Shown here one piece after another: positions 46,049-56,195 of a stretch of DNA of 64,000 bases. Numbering within the stretch: the stretch's first letter is position 1; every line of letters starts with the position of its first letter. The notes below the pieces were generated by a model. That model saw only the letters and a program-made list of their open reading frames with translations, made no database searches and had not been told where the DNA came from. The stretch comes from Ochromonas danica (taxonomy: Eukaryota > Sar > Chrysophyceae > Chromulinales > Chromulinaceae): the NCBI GenBank assembly GCA_015146655.1, contig VKHL01000073.1, positions 1-64,000 on the forward strand, given 5' to 3'. A program made the position numbers and the translations under genes.

Positions 46049-46275
46049 GAAAGACGCTAACCATCGACTTTAATGTATCATCAAGTTCATTTTCACTGGG
46101 TGACTTCTAGAGATTCGCTCGTAAAGTATAGTAGAAGTATTGTAGCATTACGTTTACTCTATTAGTCGTATTAGCCTCAATCCACTACTTTTAGTCATTA
46201 ACCTTAATTTCCTCATCTGCGTTATAGAAGTTGTTGTTTTCCCAATTCCAAAGTATGCCAACGATTGCGCGTGAA

Positions 46276-46380
46276 GTAACAATAGCGTGTGTCGTAACAA
46301 TAGCGTGTGTCGTAACAATAGCGTGTGTCGTAACAATAGCGTGTTTCGTAACAATAGCGTGTTTCGTAACAATAGCGCAG
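46276..46380 (+). repeat. 18-bp minisatellite in promoter region
   Basis: Six tandem copies of an 18-bp unit (GTAACAATAGCGTGTGTC, with GTGTTTC in copies 4-5 and a partial sixth) lie about 100 bp upstream of the ATG at 46481. This is a plain minisatellite. Adjoining copies touch without spacers, so it is not CRISPR-like. Confidence 0.92.
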
Positions 46381-46480
46381 GTCTGGCTGTCTGCCTCTGC
46401 GTGTGCTGCCAAGTGACTATCGTTAGTGACTGTCCTGGTGTCTGTGAGGCGTCCCATCAAAACCTTCGAGACGACCCGCG

Positions 46481-48613
46481 ATGATGACCCGACGGAAGTC
46501 TTCAGTCGAAGCCAGCGAGGGGGCGGCCTCCTCCTCCTCCTCCTCCGTCTATATGAGTGAGAGGCTGCAGATGAAGCTGTTGCTAGCTCAGACCTCTGAC
46601 ACCTCTCCCCTCAAAACCTCCGCGAACAAGAAGAAAGGCAAAGCCAAGTCACCTGCCAAGCCTAAGAAAAGAAACAGCGAAGAGAAGGAAACAGAGCCTC
46701 GAGAGGAGGAGGAGGAGGAGGTGGTGAAGGAGGAGGAGGTGCTGCCAGTGTCTTCTGCGGAGGGCGAGGGACTGCGGCGCAGCGCTAGACAGCGCAAAGT
46801 GAGGACCGAGTCACCGCCTGCACAGGAGCAGTTGAGAGGTAGAAAGAGAAGCTTTGGTGACTCTCCTCCTCCTCCTCCTCCTCCTGCTACTACTACCTCT
46901 CTAGAGGGCAAGGAGGAGGAGGAGGAGAAGCGTCAGACTAGGAGCAGCAGGAGGAGGAGCAAAGCCCCCTCTCCTCCTCCTCCTCCTCCTGCTAATGCCT
47001 CCCCTACCCCTACCCCTGCCCCTACAGAGGAGAGTCATCAGAGTCCTCCTAGACCAGTCCGTAGCCGCGCCACAATCGGCAAGTCCAGTCGCGCTGAGTC
47101 TCCTCCTTCGCCTACCCCTGCCACTGCTGCTCCTCCTCCTCCTCCCGCTACTGCTACTGCTACCTCTTCTCGTGGTACCAGAGGGGAGACTGCTCGCTCA
47201 GCTTCTTCTTCGACCTCATCGCTCAATGCTGCTGCCTCAACTGCTCTACCCGCTACCATGCCCCCTCCTCCTCCTCCTCCTCCAGCCAGTGCACGCACAT
47301 CCACACATCGTATCGCGAAGAAGGACGTCAGAGTGGACAGAGAGCTTCGCTCGGCTGTGTGGCTAGCGCAGCTGGACGAGCTGGTCGAGCGCTGCGATCT
47401 TCTCGTGCAGGCGCGAATCTTCGCGGGAGATTTCGAGGAAAGCGCTGCGGATTTGGGCGAGAAGGCCTTGGCCACGGCGCAGCAGCACGGCCAGCCCGTC
47501 GCCCCCAGAGGACAGTTCGCTTGGAATGGCTCCTACCTGCTGCCGCTCAATCGACGCCTGCGCCTACCCCCGCCATCTGAAGGGAAGGGGCAGGAGGAGG
47601 AGGAGGAGGAGAGTCCGTATGATCTACCTGGTGTAGGCTTCCCCGCCTCTGATCAGTCTCTGGACTCCTTGAAGAACTGCTGGCGAACTTCGCGCCTGCT
47701 TGAGAGCTCCTACGTGTTGAAATGCCCCGCTCTGAAAGGAGAGCAGGTGCAGGAGGAGGAGGTGGTGGAGGAGGAGTCGTTGGGTCGAGCGCTGCGGTGG
47801 TGGGGTATGCAGCGCTGCGCCTTCCTGGAGCAGGAGGTGCTTTGGGTCCGCAATAAGCGACGCAAGGAGGAGGAGGAGGAGGAGAAGCAACGACTAGCAG
47901 AGCTAGCTGAGCGACAGCGGCTGCAGGAGGAGGAGGAGGAGAGAGAACGAGAGAGGAAGGCTCCTCCTCCTCCTCCTCGCCCTCCTACCACCTTCCTACC
48001 TCACCCTCCTGGCCACTCCTCTGAACCTCCACACAGCAACTTCCCTCCTCCTCCTCCTCCTCCTCCTCCTCCTTCCCATGGCTCTGATGGTGTACCGCAG
48101 CACTGGTCGATTGAGAAGAAGCGCGAGAGAGAGCGCTCGCCTTCCAGAGACCGCAAGAGAGACAATCGACCAACCTTCCGCCGGGGAGGAGGTGGTGGTG
48201 GAGGAGGAGGAGGTAGAGGTTATCGACGAGATAGTCGAGACCGCCGTGACGGCCCCGTGGACATGAACTACGACAGAGACACGAGAGACACCAGAGACAT
48301 GAGAGATGGTAGGGACAGAGACAGAGACAGAGATAGAGACAGCAGAGAGAGAGACCCCAGGAGGAGCAGCTGGGACAGAGACAGAAGAGATCGCAGTCGA
48401 GACAGAGATAGCAGAGACAGAGGTAGTGGTAGTGGTAGTGGTGTCAGTGGTAGTGTCTGGGTGAGAGAGAAGGATGAGAGAGACTACCACCCCCGAGGTA
48501 GAGGCGCAGAGCAAGAGAGAGGTAGCAGACCCTTCGACCACTATGGACACAACAACAACAACAACAACACTGCTACTACTGGACACAACAACGGCCACCA
48601 CAAGAGGCGATAA
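46481..48613 (+). CDS. Low-complexity RD/RS-like nuclear protein, 710 aa
   Basis: This single exon begins with an ATG pair. Most of the protein is low complexity: Glu runs, several polyproline runs, a Gly10 run, a long Arg-Asp dipeptide region near residues 590-660 and Asn/His at the end. Two ordered islands stand out, residues 280-370 (RVDRELRSAVWLAQLDELVERCDLL through GSYLLPLNRRLRLP) and residues 420-460 (ALRWWGMQRCAFLEQEVLW). RD/RS-like tails with SPSRDRKR are typical of splicing-associated nuclear proteins, but no RRM is present. Simple GAG and CCT codon repeats in the DNA explain the many antisense shadow frames. Confidence 0.65.
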   Translation: MMTRRKSSVEASEGAASSSSSSVYMSERLQMKLLLAQTSDTSPLKTSANKKKGKAKSPAKPKKRNSEEKETEPREEEEEEVVKEEEVLPVSSAEGEGLRRSARQRKVRTESPPAQEQLRGRKRSFGDSPPPPPPPATTTSLEGKEEEEEKRQTRSSRRRSKAPSPPPPPPANASPTPTPAPTEESHQSPPRPVRSRATIGKSSRAESPPSPTPATAAPPPPPATATATSSRGTRGETARSASSSTSSLNAAASTALPATMPPPPPPPPASARTSTHRIAKKDVRVDRELRSAVWLAQLDELVERCDLLVQARIFAGDFEESAADLGEKALATAQQHGQPVAPRGQFAWNGSYLLPLNRRLRLPPPSEGKGQEEEEEESPYDLPGVGFPASDQSLDSLKNCWRTSRLLESSYVLKCPALKGEQVQEEEVVEEESLGRALRWWGMQRCAFLEQEVLWVRNKRRKEEEEEEKQRLAELAERQRLQEEEEERERERKAPPPPPRPPTTFLPHPPGHSSEPPHSNFPPPPPPPPPPSHGSDGVPQHWSIEKKRERERSPSRDRKRDNRPTFRRGGGGGGGGGGRGYRRDSRDRRDGPVDMNYDRDTRDTRDMRDGRDRDRDRDRDSRERDPRRSSWDRDRRDRSRDRDSRDRGSGSGSGVSGSVWVREKDERDYHPRGRGAEQERGSRPFDHYGHNNNNNNTATTGHNNGHHKRR

Positions 48614-48831
48614 GATGTGCTGTGAGGTAGTGTCCGAGGTAGTGTCTGAGGTAGTGCTAACGAAGTGCCAGTTATGTAGCTCTGTTTGTGTGTGTGTCTG
48701 TGTCAGTTATGAGATCAGTTAGGACTTGTCATAGCACACAGCACAGTAGAGTCGGATCATCCTTGTTTTAATTAGGACTTGTCAACTGTTCTAACTGAAT
48801 GATACTTACACTATCTAATAAGATCCAGAAA

Positions 48832-48843
48832 GCCAGATCTGGC
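48832..48843. promoter_or_regulatory. Palindromic promoter motif GCCAGATCTGGC
   Basis: This is a perfect 12-base palindrome lacking the central spacer base, 98 bp upstream of the ATG at 48941. It is part of the CCAGANTCTGG set. Confidence 0.4.
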
Positions 48844-48940
48844 CCTCTGGCCCCTCCCACACAGCACTAATATCATCATTCAATAGGAAAGATTCAAATC
48901 ACTCTAGCACTGCCTCGCCTCCGCCTTCGTCTACTACTGG

Positions 48941-49783
48941 ATGTCGTCTACTACTACTGGCTGGCCAACGTGTCCCTATGGCAGCGAGGATCGGCGAGAC
49001 CGCGTGCTGTTCGAGTACCACAGCTTCTCCCTCGTGGTCACCTGCTCGCTGGCCTGCCTGCTGATGGACAGCGCCAAGCTGCGCCGCGTCTACCAGCCGC
49101 TCTACAGCATCGTCAACATGGCGCTGCTCTTCAAGATGGCCAGCAGCGTGACCTTCTTCCTCTTCTATCCATACTCCGACCAGGCAGGCAACTGCACCGA
49201 GCAGCTCATCGCGCGGGTGGCGAGTCTGTTGGTCATGTTCGGAGAGCTGCACCAGGTCTACTTCATCGCTAACGTGCTGGACACCAGCCGCATGTCCCTC
49301 CACCTCCCTGGCAGTGGTTGCTCTCTGTCGCTCTCGTTGGAGGCGATGCTGCGCTGGGCTGCGCTCGTCACTGGCGGGACCATCCTCTGCACTGTGGGCG
49401 TGAGACACATGTTCATGATCTTGAGAAACCTATGGACTCTCTTCATCGTCTCCTTGCAATTGCGTGTGATCTACAAGGCCAAGCGTCGCCAGGACGACTC
49501 AGAGGAGGATGGTGAAGGAGGAGGAGGAGGAGGTAGGTCTGCGCTGCTCGACGCGGCCAGCGATGCCATCGCAAACTTCGAGGCGCTCAGCTGGCTGCAG
49601 ATCATTCCCAGCTGTGTGGCCTTGACAGACCGCCTGCTAGAGCTGAGAGGTATCTACCTGCTGACCTACCTGGACGGGGTCATGCTCATCTTGGAGAACC
49701 TCGTCATCTACTTGTTCTACCTCAAGATCCTCATCTTGCAAGAGAAGGCTAACACTCTCCATGTGGAGATTATTCGCAGCTAA
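48941..49783 (+). CDS. Multi-pass membrane protein of unknown function
   Basis: This 280-aa single-exon protein has about six to seven hydrophobic helices. Examples are FSLVVTCSLACLLM, IVNMALLFKMASSVTFFLF, IARVASLLVMFGELHQVYFIA, AALVTGGTILCTVGV, LWTLFIVSLQLRVIY and a final LVIYLFYLKILIL. A short charged cytosolic loop with Glu/Gly repeats separates helices five and six. No family is recognised. The codon usage is strongly G/C-ending, like other expressed genes here. The start at 48941 is the first ATG in the frame. Confidence 0.62.
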   Translation: MSSTTTGWPTCPYGSEDRRDRVLFEYHSFSLVVTCSLACLLMDSAKLRRVYQPLYSIVNMALLFKMASSVTFFLFYPYSDQAGNCTEQLIARVASLLVMFGELHQVYFIANVLDTSRMSLHLPGSGCSLSLSLEAMLRWAALVTGGTILCTVGVRHMFMILRNLWTLFIVSLQLRVIYKAKRRQDDSEEDGEGGGGGGRSALLDAASDAIANFEALSWLQIIPSCVALTDRLLELRGIYLLTYLDGVMLILENLVIYLFYLKILILQEKANTLHVEIIRS

Positions 49784-50476
49784 GGTCTACTGCTCCTCCT
49801 CCTCCTCCTCCTGTTGCTACCTCTGTATACTTCACATATCATTCTATTGTATTATCTATCTCATCATCTCTCAGTTATCAGTAAGTCTATATGATACTAT
49901 ACCACTGTCCGTCATTAGCTTCACCCGTCTCTGTCTTCTCTAGTCTACTCTTGTGAAAACAGTTTTTGATATCAGAAACGCGTTTTGGAGTATTTGGCAA
50001 CCGGCTGTGGCATGAAAAGGAAATGAAAAGTCTGGACCAGAAGAAGAGAATTTGAGATGGCGAGGGACCAGCAGGCACTGTGATGGGGATTCCCGCCTTT
50101 CATTTTCTCACTCATTGAAGATCATTGTCAGTCAGTCAATTACACTGGTGTATGTGTGTTACACTGGTGCACCTCTACCTCGCAGGGCAGAGGAGGTGTG
50201 ACTCACAGCGGGAGAGAGCGGGAGAGGCCCGCAGGAAGAAGAAGAATGACGAGGGCAAGCCACTCTAGCACTGCGGTCGAAGTGAAGTCAACCATGTCAG
50301 AGACTGTCTGACTGCTTCACCTCTCTTTCTGCAGGTAGACGAGATAGGAAAGAAGCTGTCTCTATCTCAAGACACAATCGAATCCAACCTCTAACTATCA
50401 TCTCATTATTATCGATCTCATCATAAACACAATCACAAGTAGGACGACCATCAGTCAGTAGGACGTCTATCAGGAA
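49784..50476. other. 0.7-kb intergenic region upstream of PetC
   Basis: It contains a short CTCCTC run at 49795-49815, a TACACTGGTG pair near 50143-50170 and purine-rich sequence. No gene or RNA was recognised. The PetC promoter should lie in its 3' half. Confidence 0.45.
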
Positions 50477-51192
50477 ATGATTATCATTGCTATCTTATCT
50501 CTTCTTCAGTTGTTGTGCCTGGTCAACGCTTTCATCGTGACCAGACCGTTCAGTCGATCGGCTGTGGCCAGACTATCTGCCTCCTCCCCAGCTGCTGGGC
50601 CAGGGGAGGTCTTCGTGCCAGATATATCGCGCAGAGAGACCATGAACAACCTTCTCCTGGGGGCGGTGGGTGTTTCCACCGTTGGCTTGGCTGTGCCATA
50701 CTTGGCCTTCTTCGCTCCTCCAGCCACGGATGGAGGCGAAGGAGGAATCATTGCACGCGATGCAGAGGGGTTTGATGTTTCGGTTTCCGCCTGGAAAGCT
50801 AGCCACGGTCCCGAGTCCAGAGAGCTGGTCCAGGGCCTCCGCGGGGACGCCACCTATCTGATCCTGGACGACAAGAAGAACCTTGGCTCCTTCGCTCTCA
50901 ACGCCATCTGCACTCACTTGGGCTGCGTCGTGCCATGGAACAAGGCTCAAAACAAGTTCATGTAAGCACGCCTATATTTCTTGCACTCACTCCCGGCCGG
51001 GGTAATTCATTGAATGTTCCCAGTTGCCCTTGCCACGGCTCCCAGTACAACCCTGAGGGAACAGTCGTGCGTGGCCCTGCGCCACTACCTCTCGCTCTGG
51101 CGCATGTGGAGGAGACCTCCGATGGCAAGGTCATGCTCAAGAAATGGACTGAGACAGATTTTCGCTCCGGGGAGGATCCATGGTGGACTTAA
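50477..51192 (+). CDS. petC: Plastid cytochrome b6f Rieske iron-sulfur protein (nuclear-encoded)
   Basis: PetC is the 2Fe-2S subunit of the thylakoid cytochrome b6f complex, passing electrons from plastoquinol to cytochrome f. Exons are 50477-50961 and 51024-51192, giving 217 aa. The Rieske ligands are CTHLGC and CPCHGS, with the intron falling just before the second box (FI|CPCHGS). The N-terminus is bipartite: a signal peptide [18 protein letters not shown], then [19 protein letters not shown]. The Phe after the cleavage site is the hallmark of import into red-derived complex plastids. [11 protein letters not shown] before the membrane helix is a Tat-like signal, as expected for thylakoid Rieske. 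This gene is the main evidence that the host is photosynthetic. Confidence 0.95.
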
Positions 51193-51520
51193 GCTCTCAA
51201 TGGACATGCCCTCGTTTCGTTGTACATAGAGCACATCTTTCATCTCTTGCATGCAAACAGTGAATAGTTGCTGTTATTGTTGTAACACTACTCAACTTTC
51301 CCACGAGCTTCTCGTCACTACCTTCAATTCGTGACTTTTTGGGATCGCATCTGGTTTGAAGAAGATTGTGGATCTCCAAGGACCCACATTGAATCAATCG
51401 ATGACACGATCTTCTCATCTATGGACAACAAGAATGTCTGTGGCCTCTTTGAGTGTCAACGCTCCTTTCGCTCTTTGCAGTCCGATCTACATGATCAACA
51501 ACCCTAATCACGATATGCTC

Positions 51521-53009
51521 TCAAAGTGAAGTGATGATCAACTGCACCTCTAAAGAAGAAATGACTTCTTGCAGCTCCTGGCGAGACAGGCGATCCATTT
51601 CAGGCCCTCCCTCCAGGGTACGAGTTCTCCGCATCCAAGCCAAAGCAATCTTTCTCATTCTTTGACAAGGTATTAAGCAGTAGAGTCAATCAGCTGAAAA
51701 GCTCATAGAAGAAAAGAAGCAGTGGCTTACGAGCGCAAGGTATGCCATAATCGAGTGAAGCGTGCAATCTCCATCCACAACAACAGCACGCAGCCTAACC
51801 AAGCAAGCAAGAGCACCACCCAGCGGAGAGAATCTAACGACACCCATTCGTCAACACGATCTTTGTTGGTGCCTTGAAGCACCTCGACACCGTCAACTTC
51901 TTGCAGTAGAGCATTTTGATGTGCAAGGACATCAACACGACTCATAACTAACGTGGCCAAGAAAGCTAAAAGATGCAGAACAGCTACTACAAAAGAGAGA
52001 AATAGCCTCATCCTTTGACCATGAAGCCAGCGAGGAGCTTGTGCTGGAGCCAAGGAGAGATGGTCCAAAAGAGAAGACTTAGCTGTCGCAGTCGAAATCG
52101 TCGAGATGACCAAGTCAAAGCTGCCCGTGACGGACAAGGTAGTCAATAAGAAGAAATATCGCCTATAACATTCCAATCAGCCTGAGAGAGAAAACGTGAA
52201 GCCGAACAGCACTCACCTGAGCTCGTTGGAGATAGGAGCGTAGGTTTCTAAGAAGCCGACATCACCGCCAGTCTGTACCAATCGCACAGTCCGTCATTTC
52301 CAGTACAGTAGAACATATACAATAGTCCAAGAATCAACTTACCGAGGAGGTGCGCACATAGAGAGTAACCACAGCAAAGCCTCCCACCAAACCCTTACAA
52401 CAAACATAACATAACCATCTCTGTAAGCCCGCGCATGGAAGAGCAAAAGCTTGTAATAGACTACTGCACTATAACTACCTGGAAGATCAAGAAGCCTAAG
52501 CGTCGCATGAAGGCAAAGTTGCGATATTCCATGGTGACCAGCGTCCATTCGTCCGTCTTGCGCGCTTGCATCTCGTCTGCCTCGGAGACGGAGATACGCA
52601 TGGGGAAGGGCGGCACCAACAAAGCCTTCTTGCCCAGCTCTGGGTAGTCGTTGCTACCATCTCCACTTCCTTTGGGAACATTCTCGAGAAGTTTGTTCTC
52701 GTCTTTCATGCCTTTCGAGACAGCCTTCTCTCTGGTGGCATGGGAGGGACCCGTGGATAGAGCGGAAAAGGTCCCCGTGACGGCATTTTCCACGAAGATT
52801 GTGTTGGAAATTGGCAAGGTAGGGTCAGAGAACATGTCCTGCATGAGAGTGAGGTAGTACTCGGGGTGACCCTCACGAGTGACGAGATGCTTCTCGATGA
52901 AGTCCAGCAGGTCGCGATCATCCAGCAGTCCCTCTCTGTGATAGTTGGCCACGATGGGCTCGTCCTCTCCCTCCGCCCCTGCGCCAGTCCCTTCCTGCTC
53001 ACTTCGCAT
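51521..53009 (-). CDS. TMEM237: TMEM237-like ciliary transition-zone membrane protein
   Basis: Exons are 52479-53009, 52343-52393, 52217-52272, 51731-52162 and 51521-51659, giving 402 aa in whole codons (human TMEM237 408). An acidic cytosolic N-terminus is followed by RRLGFLIFQGLVGGFAV, aligning with TMEM237's first helix. A second helix has LTTLSVTGSFDLV (TMEM237: LSTVSAFDRVN), and two more follow, ending near LLLAWLGCVLLLW. TMEM237 belongs to the MKS/transition-zone module that gates cilia. The last exon (after intron 51660-51730) is inferred because it restores the reading frame and adds a basic tail. It is divergent from TRAPPC2, 157 bp away. Confidence 0.66.
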
Positions 53010-53166
53010 CTTTCAGTCGAGATAATTGAAAAACAGCAGTTTCCTCCTATTCCATGGATTCCATGGAACGATCGAATCCCACCAGCTCGTTCTCTGGGAC
53101 AGAGAACTCCTCTCGACAGGCTCTGCTCCATCTCCATCCTTTTCAGTGGAGGTTGTTGCTGCTATC

Positions 53167-53641
53167 ATGGTGGTCTTTATGATTGTTGGGAAGTCCGAGC
53201 CACTCTTCGAGATCGAGCTGAACAAGACTCCCTCCGAGTCCTCCGAAGAGCTCAACTACCTGCACCAGTTCATCATGTTCTCCTCCCTGGACATCGTCCT
53301 CAGCAACATGTGGGCCAACAACTCCACGTAAGCGCTCCGTTTTCCATGCCCCACCCCCTCCCTCTGCAATCGTCACTCACTGCCTGTTGCCTCCCCGCAG
53401 CTTTCTCCGCGTGGTGGACAGGTTCAACCAGATGTCGATCTCTGCGTATGTCACTCAAGGTGGGAAACTCTTTCTACTGCTGCATAGTGGCAAGAGCGAG
53501 GACGCTGTGCGTGCCTTCTTCCTGGAGGCTCACGACCTCTTCGTCAAGCAGATCCTCAACCCCTTCGCAGACCCCGAGGCGCCCATCTCTTCCCCACACT
53601 TCATCGCTCAGATCCGAGCCTCTGCGAAGCGTATTCTCTAA
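53167..53641 (+). CDS. TRAPPC2: TRAPP complex subunit 2 (sedlin)
   Basis: TRAPPC2 is a small longin-fold subunit of the TRAPP tethering complex and Rab1/Ypt1 exchange factor, acting between ER and Golgi. Exons are 53167-53327 and 53401-53641, giving 133 aa (human 140). Recognisable features are the FMIVGKSEPLFEIE strand pair, LNYLHQFIMFSSLDIV and the MW segment. Across the 73-nt intron come FLRVVDRFNQMSISAYVT and FLLLHS, and then FVKQILNPFADPEAPI, which parallels sedlin's KFSMNPFYEPNSPI. The ATG at 53167 matches the family start; frames extend upstream but overlap the divergent TMEM237 leader. Confidence 0.92.
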
Positions 53642-53762
53642 CATGACCAGGATCGCACTGTTCATATTGTGAATAAATAACCCTAACCCAAGCTAATACC
53701 CGCCACATGATATCCCATTATTATGTTACACTTACTATAAGACAAACAACCCACCCACTAAT

Positions 53763-54398
53763 TTACACACAGATTCTATAGGTTATATATCGCCCAGCAG
53801 TCTCACTGGGTCGGATGATCTTGACGACCTGGTGGTGCTTCAGCCCGTAATAGCGAGCGATGGGGTCGGCTAGTTGGATTCTGGGCAGCTGGGAAGGCTT
53901 GAGACGATATCTCTCCAAGAGCTCCAGCTTCTGCTGGTTGGTGAGCACGATGTGCTCAGGCACGAGCTTGTGCTCGGTGATGTCCACGAGCAACTCAGCG
54001 TCGCGGAAGTACTCCACGCGGTAGCCGCGCAGAGACATCTCCTTCACCGCAGTCTTGGCAAAGGGTGTGAGATTGATCTTGACCACAATAATGGCACGAG
54101 AGACGTTCTCATCTTTCATGCGCTGGCAGTAGACCTTGATAGGCTTGACACCCACCTTCTCATCTTCAGGGAAGAAGACGAAGATCTGGTCCGAGGGGTC
54201 GTCTGCCTTCTCTGCGAGAACAGTCAAGCTGTCGCGAGAGGGATTCTCTCCGAACTTCTGTCTGAACTGGTCTGTGGTCATCTGCAGCGCATTTTCGTCC
54301 ACAATGTAGCCTCTCTTGGAGAGCATCTTCAAGCAGGTCTTGCGCACTCGGAACATTTTAGAGGCCTCAGGATTTAAACCACCCACTACTTGACTCAT
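53763..54398 (-). CDS. RPB5: RNA polymerase subunit RPB5 (RPABC1)
   Basis: This is the shared subunit of nuclear RNA polymerases I, II and III. It is 211 aa from one exon (human 210). The N-terminal jaw domain (RVRKTCLKMLSKRGYIV, then DQIFVFFPEDEKVGVKPIK) and the conserved C-terminal assembly domain are complete. The latter has HKLVPEHIVLTNQQKLELLERY, LPRIQLADPIARYYGLK, then VVKIIRPSETAGRYITYRICV. It converges with TRAPPC2 and is divergent from RPS11. The shared 250-bp promoter contains CGACTTT-type repeats. Confidence 0.97.
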   Translation of the reverse strand: MSQVVGGLNPEASKMFRVRKTCLKMLSKRGYIVDENALQMTTDQFRQKFGENPSRDSLTVLAEKADDPSDQIFVFFPEDEKVGVKPIKVYCQRMKDENVSRAIIVVKINLTPFAKTAVKEMSLRGYRVEYFRDAELLVDITEHKLVPEHIVLTNQQKLELLERYRLKPSQLPRIQLADPIARYYGLKHHQVVKIIRPSETAGRYITYRICV

Positions 54399-54504
54399 TC
54401 TTCTCTATCACACTCGTGGATCTCCTTCTCACTCTCTTCTCACTGTCCCTCCCCACAAACGCGAAAGCAAAAGGAATGAATCGTCGTCGCAGACAAGGCA
54501 AAGG

Positions 54505-54535
54505 TCGACTTTAAACTCTTCTTTAACGACTTTGC
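54505..54535. promoter_or_regulatory. CGACTTT-type repeated promoter motif
   Basis: TCGACTTTAAACTCTTC and, some 20 bases on, ACGACTTTGCCC lie between the divergent RPB5 and RPS11 genes. They resemble sequences upstream of the 985-aa gene and the ABHD18-like gene. Confidence 0.3.
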
Positions 54536-54648
54536 CCAAAGTAGTAAAAAGTGCTGTTTTGGGAAGTTAAGCATTGTGTGGCGCGCTGGTGGTGGCCATA
54601 GATCGCCTGTCCGCTGTCTGGCGCTCTGCATATCACAGCGCATTAACC

Positions 54649-55286
54649 ATGGAATTCAAGGAAGCTGACCAGGTAGACCCTTCTCGCCCTACTTGATCAT
54701 ATTATGGAGCTTGTATTTATTCTGTTCTTGATGGTTTGCGTGATGATAGACCGAGAAGGCCTACCAGAAGCAGGATGCCATCTTCATCGGCCGCAAGAGA
54801 GTTCTTGGCCGCAAGACCAAGAAGGTAACAACTGCTCTCTCCTGCCCTCTGCTTCGCACTCACTGATGAGAGGTTATTCTTGGTGGATGATAGGGCATGA
54901 GATACTACAAGAGCATCGGCTTAGGCTTCAAGACCCCCAAGACCGCCATCGAGGGCTCCTACGTCGACAAGAAGTGCCCCTTCACTGGCAACGTCTCCAT
55001 CCGTGGCCGTATCCTCAAGGCGATGGTCATCTCCAACAAGATGAAGAGAACCTTGGTAGTTAGAAGGGATTATCTCCAGTACTTCCCTAAGTACCGCCGT
55101 TTCGGAAAGAAGCACAAGAACATGTCCGTGCACGTCTCCCCTGCCTTCCCCAACGTCGGCGAAGGCGACATCGTCACCATCGGCCAGTGCCGCCCTCTTG
55201 CCAAGACTGTCAGATTCAACGTTATCGAGCACTTCCCCGCTGTTAACAAGGCTTTGAACGTCAAGAAGATTTTCCGCGTCTTCTAA
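54649..55286 (+). CDS. RPS11: 40S ribosomal protein S11 (uS17)
   Basis: Exons are 54649-54672, 54750-54824 and 54894-55286, giving 163 aa (human 158). The first exon codes only eight residues (MEFKEADQ). The family segments [70 protein letters not shown] and [12 protein letters not shown] are all present. Coding bases are strongly biased to C/G at third positions, as expected of a highly expressed gene. Confidence 0.97.
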
Positions 55287-56195
55287 AGGAGAATTCCTCA
55301 GTTTTCCATCCTAATGCGCAAAGTCATAACTTAAGTACTATACAACATTCTTAACAAGGTCACGCTTCTCTTAGTATTTCTACTTTGTAAACTCTGCACC
55401 TCCTGTAGACCATCAGCTGGGAACCAATTGATATGAGAACAAATACATGCGCCTAGTTTATATCTTACAACTGCTAGATCAACCAATCTTTCCTTAGGGT
55501 CTTGGTGCGAAAGGGATAAGAAGGACAACTGCGAGAAGTCCCTGTCAAGACTCGGAAGAGTTCTTGAGGTTTTGATGAGACCTTAGGCCAGTCTACCTCA
55601 TGGCCTGAGCTTTCTTCCTTAATAGCAATGCTGTTTCAGAATCTCTTCACAAATCGACCAAGTCAAAACAGCCCATCGAATCGAGCATCTAATCAACAAG
55701 CTACAGGATGGAGATGATCAACTCAAGGAGATCGTCATTCAGACAGCCAATAGTGTCACCAAACTTCTCAGCATGCAAGAACTTTACTAGTACAGGCCCC
55801 GGCTGATAGACGAGTGCTCCTATCGCAGGGCGGCAACAACATCAAGGAAGGGCTTGCCTGCCTGCAGGGGCACACAACACACACAGCTCATGTCTAAGAG
55901 GTGACCTACTCATTGCACAACACAACACGACTTAAAAAGAGATTGCCATCTCATCTCTCGAGGATGGCCCGCAACAGAGTAGTCTAGTCCAATAGGATAG
56001 TTGTGGGGAACGCAAATCACAGGTCTGGTCTGTGTTGATTATTATTGTGTTGCGACGGATTGGATTGACAACAGCAGAGGAGACATCACTAACCCACATC
56101 TTTACTTACATGTCCATCGCCAAAGGTTTACCAGTGGCTCTATAATACAACATTTAACTATCGGATCGCGCACGCACAACACGCACAATGTTATG
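55287..56195. other. 0.9-kb intergenic region with a possible gene fragment
   Basis: Mostly featureless. At about 55640-55790 on the plus strand, an acceptor-like TTTCAG is followed by an open stretch that reads EHLINKLQDGDDQLKEIV and then TANSVTKLLSMQELY before a stop. This has the rhythm of an armadillo repeat. It is about 50 codons with no start or partner, so it may be a relic or chance. Confidence 0.35.

Noticed and set aside
46276-46380. CRISPR-like repeat array
   Set aside because: Units of 18 bp follow each other with no spacers, in a eukaryotic nuclear setting; it is a minisatellite.
46588-48601. Several long antisense frames under the RD-rich gene
   Set aside because: GAG/CCT and GAC/AGA codon repeats keep the opposite strand open; composition is explained by the sense gene.
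51727-51730. Stop codon of the TMEM237-like gene directly after LRS
   Set aside because: GTAAGC at that point is a good donor. The next exon to 51521 makes the total length whole codons, so the stop is probably intronic, though a shorter form cannot be excluded.
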